In this document: piece after piece, positions 22,930-32,500 of the stretch
Position numbering within the stretch: the stretch's first letter is position 1
Layout of the letters: each line of letters begins with the position of its first letter
Assembly: GCA_938082855.1 (NCBI GenBank)
Contig: CALKCC010000026.1
Span: 1 to 35,561 of the forward strand
Length of the DNA: 35,561 nt
Direction: 5' to 3'
From: an uncultured Pirellulaceae bacterium
GTDB taxonomy: Bacteria; Planctomycetota; Planctomycetia; Pirellulales; Pirellulaceae
Notes under the pieces: generated by a model
What the model saw: only the letters and a program-made list of their open reading frames with translations
Told to the model about the DNA's origin: nothing
Databases searched by the model: none
Translations under genes and position numbers: made by a program

Positions 22930-23876
22930 TACTTCTCAATCCCAAATCGCAAAGGGTCAGCATCCTGAAGTATTAAGTTCGCATCTGCAGTAACGAAGGC
23001 CGTACCACGGATAGTGGGTATACAGCGAGTACCGTCTGCTGTCCACTCAGCAGAGCCTTCAAAGACACTACCTACGATGCTTTCCTGCCTCCACACCTGC
23101 CCCGGTTCAATCACACCATCAGCAAGCAAACAGGCAACCTTGGCACTCGTTCCTGTTCCACAGGGTGAGCGGTCATATTGTAGGCCTGGGCACAACACAA
23201 AGTTTTTCGAGTCGGCTGCGGGATTGTTTGTCGGAGCAAAGAGCTCGATGTGGTCAATTTCTTTCCCGTCCTCACCGGCAATGCCACTGTCTCGCAACGA
23301 CTCAGTGACTGCCGTGCAATACTGAGTTAGCTGTTGGACGTTGCGCACATTGAGGTCCTGACCATGATCACTCATCAGAAAAAACCAATTCCCTCCCCAG
23401 GCAATGTCGCCTGTGGCTGGGCCGTAACCCGCGACGTCTATCTCAACCGATTTTCTAAATCGATAACTGGGTACGTTGGTTAACTCGACCGTATGATCAT
23501 CAAGCAATGAATATTCGATCACGCCAACCGGCGATTCAATTTTCTGCTTCCCATAATCAGCTTGGCCCAGATATTTCAGGGTGACGCCTAGCCCAATCGT
23601 GCCATGGCCGCACATCCATAAGGAGCCAACATTATTGAAGAAGATGATTCCGTGATCACAATCCGGATGTTCTGAAGGAACGAGTAAAGCTCCGACCATG
23701 GCATCCCAACCACGCGGCTCATTGACTATAGCCCGGCGAAACTCATCATATTTCTCATTGAAGACCTGCATCTGCTCCAGCACAGTGCCGCCACCAAGGT
23801 CAGGTCCGCCCGAGATTACGATACGTGTCGGTTCGCCACCTGTGTGGGAATCAATGACGCGAATTGGATTGGTCAT
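22929..23876 (-). CDS. 4-hydroxyproline 2-epimerase (proline racemase family)
   Basis: 315 aa of the proline racemase fold. Both active-site cysteines are kept: C89 in SLWMCGHGTIG and C239 in YDRSPCGTGTSA, with D235 beside the second and the N-terminal IDSHTGGEPTR. Two cysteines mean a racemase/epimerase and not the Cys/Thr dehydratase subfamily. It converts trans-4-hydroxy-L-proline to cis-4-hydroxy-D-proline, the first step of collagen-type hydroxyproline catabolism. Proline racemase itself is less likely given the downstream oxidase and the upstream enolase-family gene. It lies 4 bp after the enolase-type gene and overlaps the FAD gene by one base. Confidence 0.9.
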   Translation of the reverse strand: MTNPIRVIDSHTGGEPTRIVISGGPDLGGGTVLEQMQVFNEKYDEFRRAIVNEPRGWDAMVGALLVPSEHPDCDHGIIFFNNVGSLWMCGHGTIGLGVTLKYLGQADYGKQKIESPVGVIEYSLLDDHTVELTNVPSYRFRKSVEIDVAGYGPATGDIAWGGNWFFLMSDHGQDLNVRNVQQLTQYCTAVTESLRDSGIAGEDGKEIDHIELFAPTNNPAADSKNFVLCPGLQYDRSPCGTGTSAKVACLLADGVIEPGQVWRQESIVGSVFEGSAEWTADGTRCIPTIRGTAFVTADANLILQDADPLRFGIEK

Positions 23877-23880
23877 GGGA

Positions 23881-24984
23881 TTACTTTATCTCAAGCACAG
23901 GTTCGCCCAGCACATCCATCCGAGGTGTGCAGCCCATTCCAGGGGCGGTGGAAGCACTCATCCTTCCGTTCACACGCTGGGGTGCATTTTCTGCAATACT
24001 CACGGGACCATAACTATTAAAGTCGGTCGACGTGAACAGTAAATCTGTCGGCGTACTGTGAGCGAGGTGAGCGATCGCGGCGGTGGTAATATCCCCTCCC
24101 CAGCTATCTTCAATCGTCATCGCGACGCCGATCGAAGCACATAGTTCACGAGCCTGATGTGCTTTGGTAAGGCCGCCGAATTTACTAATCTTGATATTGA
24201 CTACATCCATGGCCTGATCGGCGTACCCTTTCATCAGCACATCTAATGAGTCGATACATTCATCCATCACAAATGGGTGATTGGTTCGTCTGCGAATCGA
24301 CAGGCATTCTTCATAGCTAAAGCAAGGCTGTTCGATATAGACATCCACGTCGGCCACGCCGCGAACAACTCGAGCGGCTTCATGCATAAGCCAGCCAGTA
24401 TTGGCATCCGCCACAAGTTTATCACCTGTTTCAAGTCGTTCGGCTACTTTGTGGATCCGCTGGATATCCACATCCGGATCACCACCTACCTTGAGTTGGA
24501 ATCGGCGGTACCCTTCATCACGATAGCTTTGAACATTGTCAGCCATCGCTTCTGGTTCCTGTTGGGAGATGGCGCGATACAGAACAAAGTCGTCTCCATA
24601 ACGGCCACCGAGTAATTCACAGATCGGGAGTCCGGCGACTTGTCCTTTAATATCCCAACAGGCGATATCAATCGGAGACTTCACGTAGGGATGGCCTTTA
24701 AGAGCTCGGTCCATCAGACGATTTAGAGGCCCGAGTTTAAGAGGATCTTGTCCAATTAGATGTGGTCCAAGTTCACGAATCCCGCTACGAACTCCTTCCG
24801 CATAGGCAGGGAGATAGAAGGGCCCAAGTGGACAACATTCGCCGTAACCGGCCAGTCCTGCATCGGTGATCACCTCTACCACATTACTGTCGAATACGGT
24901 AACTGACTTCCCACCCGACCATTTATAGGTAGTTTCGTGTAGTGGCAAGTCGACTTGATAAACTCGAATAGCTTCGATTTTCAT
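23881..24984 (-). CDS. Enolase-superfamily enzyme (cis-3-hydroxyproline dehydratase-like)
   Basis: 367 aa mandelate racemase/muconate-lactonizing-type protein. The N-terminal capping domain is 1-125 and the barrel follows. Metal ligands are D193 (VADANTGW), E218 (VYIEQP) and D241 (MDEC). The acid-base lysines are K165 (QLKVGG) and K265 (NIKISKFGG). The usual KxK has Gln at its first position (Q163). Beside a hydroxyproline epimerase and D-amino-acid oxidase, cis-3-hydroxy-L-proline dehydratase is the best guess; hydroxyproline-betaine epimerase is the alternative. Its start follows the nitroreductase stop at once, with GGAG inside that gene's 3' end. Confidence 0.85.
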   Translation of the reverse strand: MKIEAIRVYQVDLPLHETTYKWSGGKSVTVFDSNVVEVITDAGLAGYGECCPLGPFYLPAYAEGVRSGIRELGPHLIGQDPLKLGPLNRLMDRALKGHPYVKSPIDIACWDIKGQVAGLPICELLGGRYGDDFVLYRAISQQEPEAMADNVQSYRDEGYRRFQLKVGGDPDVDIQRIHKVAERLETGDKLVADANTGWLMHEAARVVRGVADVDVYIEQPCFSYEECLSIRRRTNHPFVMDECIDSLDVLMKGYADQAMDVVNIKISKFGGLTKAHQARELCASIGVAMTIEDSWGGDITTAAIAHLAHSTPTDLLFTSTDFNSYGPVSIAENAPQRVNGRMSASTAPGMGCTPRMDVLGEPVLEIK

Positions 24985-25596
24985 CTACTTTAATCTCCAG
25001 GTGATTTTATCTAAGACTGACTGAGGAGCACTTTTCTTTCGTTCCGGCCATTCGTTCTTCGGATAACCAATATAAAAAATCCCGAGGCAGCGATCGTCTT
25101 CACCGGCAAAGCCAAAGAAGGATCGAACTTCGGGAATATCGTAGACCGGTGCGGTGGACCAGAATCCTCCCAATCCTTCGGCTGCCGCAGAGAGGTGGAG
25201 GTTTTGGACAGCACAAGCAACGGCCATGACTTCTTCTTCAGCAGGAATTTTTCCCGCATGGCGTTCCATTCCCAGCACTATCGCCACCTGGGTATTCTCG
25301 GCGTAAGACGCCATCTTATCGCGTTTGGCTTCCTTGAATTGTTCCTCAGGAGTATGTGTCGTATAGGCTTCGCGTAAATAGCTGGCTAAGTCTTGTAACG
25401 TCGAACCTTGATAAATCGTAAATCGCCACGGTTCGGTGAGTCCATGCGTCGGAGCCCAATTAGCGTTACTAAGTAGTTGTTCAATTGTGGCACGAGAAAC
25501 CGGTTTGTCGGAGTAGTTTGGTTGCCCGGCAGCGTCGATTGGTTTCACCGTCCGGCGAAATTCGATGAGTTGCGTAACGTCATTGAGGTTAATCAT
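24985..25596 (-). CDS. Nitroreductase-family FMN protein
   Basis: 203 aa, PF00881-type. The N-terminal RRTVKPI and the segment SNANWAPTHGLTEPWRFTIY are the FMN-contact parts, followed by QVAIVLGMERH, VACAVQNLHLSAAAEGLGGFW and LGIFYIGYPKNEWP. Relatives reduce nitro groups, quinones or other acceptors with NAD(P)H; some act as dehydrogenases in catabolic pathways. As first gene of the operon it has zero spacing to the enolase-type gene, so it is likely co-transcribed with hydroxyproline catabolism, but its substrate is unknown. ATG 25596. Confidence 0.88.
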   Translation of the reverse strand: MINLNDVTQLIEFRRTVKPIDAAGQPNYSDKPVSRATIEQLLSNANWAPTHGLTEPWRFTIYQGSTLQDLASYLREAYTTHTPEEQFKEAKRDKMASYAENTQVAIVLGMERHAGKIPAEEEVMAVACAVQNLHLSAAAEGLGGFWSTAPVYDIPEVRSFFGFAGEDDRCLGIFYIGYPKNEWPERKKSAPQSVLDKITWRLK

Positions 25597-25842
25597 GCAG
25601 TGCTTTGTTTTGGCCAGAGGTTGGTTGGAAACTACTTATTATCAGTTGATTGTACCGATGGCCAATTCGAGTGTTAACCATGAGATTGGAGAGAAAGCGA
25701 AGATTGCAGGAAGCTACAGCTTCTATTGAATTGATGAATGAGAGATATGCCTTGAATTTGATTTGAACAATCTATAACAGAAGGTCTTAACAACTTCTTT
25801 TGATACAGTCTTTAGATACGTTCTTGAAATCTATTCAAGGGC

Positions 25843-25871
25843 TTAGACGAATTTTGCTGGGGTGTTATACT
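25843..25871 (+). promoter_or_regulatory. Possible promoter of tRNA-Arg
   Basis: TATACT (25866-25871), close to the -10 consensus, lies 16 nt before the tRNA. The best -35 at 17-bp spacing is TTAGAC (25843-25848), a poor match. The rest of the gap 25597-25887 shows no feature. Confidence 0.4.
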
Positions 25872-25887
25872 TAGGCATTCTAAAGAC

Positions 25888-25961
<74 letters not shown>

Positions 25962-26104
25962 CTCTTTTATTTCTGTGAACTCTACGCAACACAGCCGTTC
26001 ATCTCTCCGGCCATGGCCTGCAGTGATTGTAATTCCAGGTAGAACTCAAAGACTTATAACCAGCGTGGTCTCGTTAACAAAACGAGCGTCCAACCCGTAC
26101 GGGA

Positions 26105-26434
26105 TTATTCATCCTCTTCACCCTCGTCACCCTTGTGTGACTTGAAGGCGTGGACAATCCCCATCACGCCTGCAAATATCAAAAACAATCCAAGCAAGAT
26201 ACAGAGTACTCCGGCACCGGGTATGTTTACACCAACAAGCACAAGTCCTCCACCAACCAGTGCAGTGAAGATCCAAAGAGGATATCTGATAATTGCTAAA
26301 CCAACAGAGAAAGCCTAATGCAACTTCGACTCAGGATTCCTCGATGCACTTAATCCCAGCCTCAAAATAATAGCAGCAAGTACCATACCGATTAAACCAA
26401 CTAGTTCCATGTCCAATTGCGCCCAAACGAACAT
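26105..26434 (-). pseudogene. Small membrane-protein gene split by an in-frame amber codon
   Basis: Reading the minus strand, ATG 26434 is preceded by AGAGG at 8-nt spacing. It encodes 39 residues with one hydrophobic helix (MELVGLIGMVLAAIILRLGL) and stops at TAG (26317-26315). The same frame continues without interruption for 69 more codons: two further hydrophobic stretches (WIFTALVGGGLVLVGVNI and LCILLGLFLIFAGVMGIVHAF) and an acidic tail DEGEEDE before TAA 26107-26105. The second part has no ATG, GTG or TTG at its beginning; ATT is the only option. One three-helix protein broken by a nonsense mutation (or a read-through/sequencing case) fits better than two genes. No named family recognised. 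The plus-strand frame here is only its shadow. Confidence 0.5.
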
Positions 26435-26744
26435 ATGAATAACCTCTTCTTAATCGGCAAGATTTGTATTCCACAAGCTATCAGATTAACGGAAAAATGC
26501 CCCTAGAAATATTAAGTTAATTGCTTACAGAGGCCTCCTAAATCCATTCTGAATGGCAACAATCTCACTCGCCTTGGACATCTTGTTCGTTTTGATTGGC
26601 CGATTTCAGATTATCTAATCTACCTTGATATGCCATCGTGCCCGTCACTTTGTCTGGAACCAAAGCAATTCTCCCAGCAATCAGTTCCACCCTGCTTTTC
26701 ATTCAGAGTAAGATTGAGTTAAATTCTTCTCAGGACGCTCTGCC
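26435..26744. other. Intergenic region upstream of cupin gene
   Basis: About 310 bp. It holds the ribosome site of the minus-strand membrane-protein locus at one end and AGGA for the cupin at the other. A 45-codon minus-strand frame (26702-26565) has no ribosome site or recognisable motif. I see no clear promoter or RNA. Confidence 0.45.
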
Positions 26745-27104
26745 ATGCAAGTGATCGACATCCAACAAAAACTCGATAGCTTTGACGAACACTGGTCGCC
26801 CAAGGTTATCGCAGCCTTAAACGGACAACATGTCAAAGTGGTTAAACTGCTTGGGGAATTCGACTGGCATTTTCATGAAGACGAAGATGAACTTTTCATG
26901 GTCGTCGAAGGAGAATTAACCATTCACTTTCGTGATCGGACAATCGAACTAACACGTGGGCAAATGTGTGTCATCCCTCGGGGTATCGAACACAAACCCG
27001 TAGCATCCGAAGAATGTCAGGTCCTGCTATTCGAACCTGCAGGGACAATCAACACTGGAAATCTGGTCAATCAACGAACCGTTTCTTCACCCGACTCAAT
27101 CTAA
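26745..27104 (+). CDS. Cupin-domain protein
   Basis: 119 aa single-domain cupin. Motif 1 reads FDWHFHEDEDELFMVVEGELTI, with H and E metal ligands in the H-x-H-x(n)-E pattern (WHFHEDEDE), and motif 2 is GQMCVIPRGIEHKPVA with the final His. A cytosolic metal-binding sheet protein with sensor, isomerase or small-molecule roles in the family. AGGA lies upstream of the ATG. It is followed 17 nt later by the sulfatase in the same direction, so perhaps co-transcribed. The substrate cannot be inferred. Confidence 0.9.
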   Translation: MQVIDIQQKLDSFDEHWSPKVIAALNGQHVKVVKLLGEFDWHFHEDEDELFMVVEGELTIHFRDRTIELTRGQMCVIPRGIEHKPVASEECQVLLFEPAGTINTGNLVNQRTVSSPDSI

Positions 27105-27121
27105 CTTATATTGAAAACGCC

Positions 27122-28594
27122 ATGCGACTACTACCCTTACATCACAAACGTCTTTCTCTAGTCACATTGTTTTGCCTAGGGAGCACCTTCGTTGCGAGTT
27201 TCGCGGTTTCTCAAGTTCAGGCAACCGAATCCAAAAAACCAAACGTCCTGCTCATCTCCATTGATGATCTCAATGACTGGACGAGTTCACTCGGGGGGCA
27301 CCCTCAGGCCAAAACTCCCAACATTGACCGACTAGCCGACCGAGGTACTCTGTTCTCCAATGCTCACTGCCAATCCCCGGTTTGCAATCCGTCACGCGCC
27401 AGCATGCTCACTGGACGTCATCCACACACATCCGGCATCTACTTCCTCAGCCCGGATCTCAAACAGTCTCCAGTGTTAGAAGGTCTGGACACGCTACCTG
27501 AACGATTTGCCAAGCATGGTTATCAGACGATGGCCGCCGGAAAAATATTCCACACCGGGGACAAACGATTCTTTCAGGAGTACGGTGGAAACATGGGGGG
27601 CTTTGGCCCGCGACCTAAAGAGAAGATTTCGCAGCCACATGGTCACCCACTGTGGGACTGGGGGGCTTTCCCTGAATCGGACGATCTCATGCCCGACTTC
27701 AATATTGCACAATGGGCCTCTACCAAACTGAAGTCCATCCCTGTCGATTCAGACAAGCCGTTTTTCATGGGAGTTGGATTCTATCGACCTCACGTTCCAA
27801 TGTTCGCTCCCAAGAAATGGTTTGACCTCTTTCCGCGAAACCAAATTCAATTACCTCTGGTCAACGACAAAGACCGTAATGATCTGAGTCAATACGCCAT
27901 CGCATTGACCAATGAGAAACACGTTTCACCGGAGCACGCATGGGTTAAATCGGCCGGCCAATGGGAACACGCCGTTCAATCCTATCTCGCTTCGGTTGCT
28001 TTTGCAGATTACTGTCTGGGAATTGTCTTGGACGCCTTGGATCAATCCCCACATAAAGACAATACCATCGTCGTTCTGTTTGCCGATCACGGATTTCATC
28101 TGGGCGAGAAGCAGCGTTGGGCCAAACGGACAATCTGGGAAGATGGTACACGCGTTCCCCTTATCGTCGTGGACAATAGGTACTCCCCCAAGCAAATCTC
28201 CAGCAAACCTGCACAGCTTCTTGACGTGTTTCCGACGCTTTTGGAACTCGCCGACTTACCCAACGATAATTCTCAGGAAGGTAAGTCACTTGTCCCACTC
28301 ATGAAAGACCCTCAAGCAGATTGGAATCACATCGCCTTGTCATCATTTGGGAAGGGAAACTTTGCTGTCAGATCCGAGCGTTATCGATTTATTCAATATC
28401 TGGATGGATCCGAGGAATTCTATGATCATGCCAATGATCCTCATGAATGGAATAACCTCATCAATAAAAAGAAACTTACAGAAATCATCGAACAGCATCG
28501 CAAACGCTTGCCAGCAAATCAAGCCGATGTATTACCTGGCAACTCGACAGGTCACAAAGCCTATCAAGCAGCCAGTCGTTTTGTGAACGAATAA
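27122..28594 (+). CDS. Secreted S1 sulfatase, iduronate-2-sulfatase-like
   Basis: 490 aa with a signal peptide (about 1-35). LISIDDLNDW (metal Asp 48/49), TPNIDRLADRG, and C88 in the sulfatase signature CNPSRASMLTGRHP, the C-x-P-S-R site converted to formylglycine. PFFMGVGFYRPHVP and FADHGFHLGEKQRWAKRTIWEDGTRVPLIV bring the downstream metal and substrate residues. The overall layout matches iduronate-2-sulfatase-type enzymes, which act on sulfated glycosaminoglycan-like sugars; the exact sugar is unknown. Translation could start upstream in another frame reading, but ATG 27122 starts the signal peptide. A maturase (FGE) is not in the window. Confidence 0.92.
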   Translation: MRLLPLHHKRLSLVTLFCLGSTFVASFAVSQVQATESKKPNVLLISIDDLNDWTSSLGGHPQAKTPNIDRLADRGTLFSNAHCQSPVCNPSRASMLTGRHPHTSGIYFLSPDLKQSPVLEGLDTLPERFAKHGYQTMAAGKIFHTGDKRFFQEYGGNMGGFGPRPKEKISQPHGHPLWDWGAFPESDDLMPDFNIAQWASTKLKSIPVDSDKPFFMGVGFYRPHVPMFAPKKWFDLFPRNQIQLPLVNDKDRNDLSQYAIALTNEKHVSPEHAWVKSAGQWEHAVQSYLASVAFADYCLGIVLDALDQSPHKDNTIVVLFADHGFHLGEKQRWAKRTIWEDGTRVPLIVVDNRYSPKQISSKPAQLLDVFPTLLELADLPNDNSQEGKSLVPLMKDPQADWNHIALSSFGKGNFAVRSERYRFIQYLDGSEEFYDHANDPHEWNNLINKKKLTEIIEQHRKRLPANQADVLPGNSTGHKAYQAASRFVNE

Positions 28595-28634
28595 TTCTGA
28601 GCTTTTCAAATCCTATTACCTGCAGGACAACGCC

Positions 28635-29567
28635 ATGAATCCCTTTGCACGCCAAACCCATCTTAGTTTAATAGCCGGTTTACTCTGCGTTCAGTTTGCT
28701 CATGCCATCGAACTCGATGTTCCTAAAGATGATGGCAAATTACGTATTGTCTGCTTCGGTGCTCATCCGGATGATGCCGAATATAAGTCCGGTGGAACGG
28801 CTGCGATGTGGGCTGAACAGGGACATCATGTCCTCCTGGTCTCGGTCACCAACGGAGACATCGGTCACTGGAAGATGTCTGGAGGAGCTCTGGCAAAACG
28901 TCGCATCGCTGAATCCGCCGAAGTGGCGAAGCGATTGGGCGTCCACTCGAAAGTGCTCGACATTCATGACGGCGAATTATTACCAACTCTGGAAAACCGC
29001 AAAACGATCTGCCGTATCATTCGATTATGGAATGCAGACATTGTGATTTCTCACCGTCCTTGGGATTATCATCCAGACCACCGCTATACAGGGATTTTGG
29101 TTCAGGATGCTGCCTTTATGGTGACCGTTCCATTCTTCTGTCCCGACGTACCTCACCTCAAAAAGAATCCTGTCTTTCTATACTCCAGTGATGGGTTCAA
29201 AAAACCCTATCCTTTCGAACCTGACGTCGTTGTGGCCGTCGACAGTGTCTTTGACAAGAAAGTGGATGCCCTAACCGCCTTGGTTTCACAGGCTTTTGAA
29301 GGTGGCGCCGGAGGTAGCCCGGAACGTCTCGCACTAGTACCGCCAGCCAGTGACCCCAAAGCACGAAGAGAGTGGTTATATGAACGATGGTCCAATCGTC
29401 AAGGGCGAGAAGCGGATAAATTCCGAGAGCAACTGATCCGTCTCTACGGATTGGAGCTCGGCAGCAAAGTGAAATTTGCCGAAGCCTTTGAAATCTGCGA
29501 ATACGGTTCGCGGCCAACCACGCAACAGCTTAAAGAGCTATTCCCGTTCTTCCCTGAAGAAAAGTAA
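28635..29567 (+). CDS. Secreted PIG-L (LmbE-like) deacetylase
   Basis: 310 aa with a signal peptide (about 1-24, ...FAHA). The zinc motif AHPDD at 43-47 and the second HPDH (DYHPDHRYTG) give the His/Asp/His set of LmbE/PIG-L N-acetyl-hexosamine deacetylases. Family members remove acetyl groups from GlcNAc-containing molecules. Following a sulfatase in the same direction with 40 bp spacing, and with AGGA before its ATG, it may work on the same glycan. It ends 6 bp before the convergent sialidase-esterase gene. Confidence 0.92.
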   Translation: MNPFARQTHLSLIAGLLCVQFAHAIELDVPKDDGKLRIVCFGAHPDDAEYKSGGTAAMWAEQGHHVLLVSVTNGDIGHWKMSGGALAKRRIAESAEVAKRLGVHSKVLDIHDGELLPTLENRKTICRIIRLWNADIVISHRPWDYHPDHRYTGILVQDAAFMVTVPFFCPDVPHLKKNPVFLYSSDGFKKPYPFEPDVVVAVDSVFDKKVDALTALVSQAFEGGAGGSPERLALVPPASDPKARREWLYERWSNRQGREADKFREQLIRLYGLELGSKVKFAEAFEICEYGSRPTTQQLKELFPFFPEEK

Positions 29568-29573
29568 ACAGCC

Positions 29574-32500
29574 TTACTCGGTTGTAAACGGCGATGCTGG
29601 AAGGCCTTCGCTATTCACCAGATTTACCGCGGGATTCGGAAATGGAATCCAGGCATATCTGGCTTGCACTGGCTTTTCCACTTGAGGACTGGTCACCAAA
29701 ATTGTCTGCGGTGTTTGTATCTCTGCTACAGCAGCATGAAACACGCCATCTTCTCCACAAACCTCAAAGTGCCGAATGGGCTGACCATCTGACGAGCCTA
29801 ACCCTTTTCCTTCGTGTGCAAACGAAAGGACTAACGAAGAATCACGACGTTGCACACTTAATAACAATGGGCCGGAATAGACCGATAAACCGTCCACATT
29901 ATAAGTCACTCCTAAGGCCCACCGTCCCAAGCGTTCACCAACTGGTTTTTTCAGCCTAGGATGCACATCGCTTGGATGTCCCAAATCTAATGTCACTGCC
30001 ATTCCGGACTCTGGTATCACCTCCAACATGCGTCTCTGGCCATCACGAAACTCCGGCCAATGAGGTCGATTAATCGCAGGCAACTGTACATAGAGAAACG
30101 GGAAATCACCTTGTCCCCATCGAGTTCGCCAATTCTGAACCAATAATGGAAGTAGCTTGCTATGTTGCTCTACTCGCATAGCACGCTCAGCATTCGACTC
30201 TCCCTGATACCAGATCGTCCCACGAATCGCATAAGGTATGATCCGTTCGATCGCTGACTCCCACATAAACCCTGGTTTAAATGGATGATTCGGGCCTTGT
30301 GTATCGCCAGGTAAAAACTCCCCCGCCTGGAGCGGAGCTAATAGATTCTGAACACCTCGAGTTCGACAAAACTCACCTAACAACTCATTATCCAGCCAGT
30401 TACCGGCCACTAGTCCTTTCAAATCCTGCTCCGCTGCCAATGCGGCTGGTGAAATCCATGCTTCGGTTGGAGACCCGCCCACCGCAGGACCAATGAGGCC
30501 AATCGGCACCTTGAGGTGCCTGTGAAGATAACGGCCAAAGTACCAACCGACCGCAGAAAACGAACTTACTGACTTCGGAGATGCGATTTGCCATTGCCCA
30601 TTGCAATAGGCGTCAGGCGTCAATCGTTGAAGGTCCGTTGAAGAGTATTCACCATAGACTCCGCGTGGGCCTCCGCGTAGATTCAATAGCCTCACCTGAG
30701 CGTGCTCTGCATTTTCGATTTCTTCCATTCCATGACTGGATTGTGAAACCATCCACTCCATATTCGACTGGCCTGCACAAATCCAAACTTCTCCAACCAG
30801 TACATCTGTAAAGTGGAGGCGGTCCCGACCAGACTCGACAGTCAAACTCAATGGCTCTGTAGAATATCCTCGTGGCTCAAATCTAACTTGCCATTCACCA
30901 TCTTCATCCGCAGTGGTTTCTAGCTGTTTAGTTCCCAACTGAACAACGACTTTCGACTCTGGAATCCCCTGTCCCCAAACGGGCAAAGTAGCATTCGCCT
31001 GCAGTACCATATGATCGCTAAACACCAGTGGCATGCTAAGTCGAGCTTTCGGAGTCTTGCCGATATCAATCGTATCCGGCACATCGCTGGAAATGATGTC
31101 ATCAATGCTAACCCGCTGAAATGTCATATGGCTTTGGCTACCTTCATAAAGGATGCCAACCGTCTCTTCATCAATCATGGACATACACGAGTATCCTGCA
31201 CTGCCATGTTCATCCAGTAACAGACGATGCTGCTTGGGCCATGTTGCCCCTTTGTCAGGAGACGCCTTGATCGTTAAATGATTGCGACCTCTGAGACTAT
31301 CCGGATTCGAGAACAAGAGCCAATGCTTATAGACATTACGTTCAACAATTCCCTGATTCCTGCGACCGATGGCGGTTAACTCCCGTTCGATATTGATCAG
31401 ACTCGCCATACATGCTCCTGGTTCAATCAATGCTCGCTCTGAAGTTTCATGCTTTTGCCAGGTCTTTCCCAGATCACGAGTCGTCATGACCACGCGAGCC
31501 GACTTGCGGTTGTAACGGCAGTTCAACATGAGAACACCAGGTTCAATTTCCACCACCTGCGATTCTGTGGTGTCGTCAAACGCTCCGGTTCCCACCTGCC
31601 AAGTGTCCCCATGATCTTTCGAATAGATGATGGTGGAGTGTGGGAGCCGGTTATTTTCCGGCGGATCCTGATACTGAGCGGCAAACACAATCGTCCCATC
31701 TCGCATCGTGATACCTTTTCCGGGCCCTTGTAAGATGAAACACCATTCCGGACGCTTTACTTGTTTCGTGATGTTGATCGGCTTAGACCACGTGACTCCG
31801 TCATCATCGCTCCGAACCAGCATGAACTGGCCTGTTTCTTCCGGGCTCAACCCCGGGCCCGACCCTCGCCACGAACGATTCCCGTGGCTCCATGTTGCTG
31901 CCACCCAAATGGTCCCCGTGTTGTCATCCACAAGAATTGCCGGATCACCAATTCCGTCGTAACGCCATCGTGGATCCTCGCCCATGTCCATAATGACTTT
32001 CATGGGTTCCCATGTCTGACCACCATCTTCCGAACGAGACATGCCAACGTCGATATCGCCGGGTAAGTCACCCCCATTACGTCGCCGTACATCATAGACA
32101 CCGATCAATGTTCCGGCCGTCGTCGTTGCCAACCCGGGAATTCGATAAGTGTGAACTCCATCATCTCCCCCTTGCCGCAAAGCAACGCCCATCCGCTGCA
32201 AAGATACTGGAGTATCAATGGAAACATTTTTGTCGTTGGAGAAAGCGACTTGTTTACATTCGATTCCAATTCGACCGTCGATCGATGTTTCGTCAGGCAA
32301 TTTCCCCTCAACCCAAACTACGTTTTCACCTTCCTCAAGATTTACCGGAGCAAACTCCCACTCCACAAACTCTTTGGTTTGTGTGGGAAGATCAATCTTC
32401 ACTCTCTCCTGACTGCCCAAGCGAACATACAGTGCATCCGCCTGAGTGTCCCCCACGACTCGACCAGTTATCGATTTGAGTGCAATGGGAGAAACCGACC

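Noticed and set aside
26133-26318. Plus-strand 61-codon frame
   Set aside because: It is the complement of the minus-strand membrane protein; low-complexity Pro/Thr reading.
26565-26702. 45-codon minus-strand frame
   Set aside because: No ribosome site, no domain or hydrophobic pattern.
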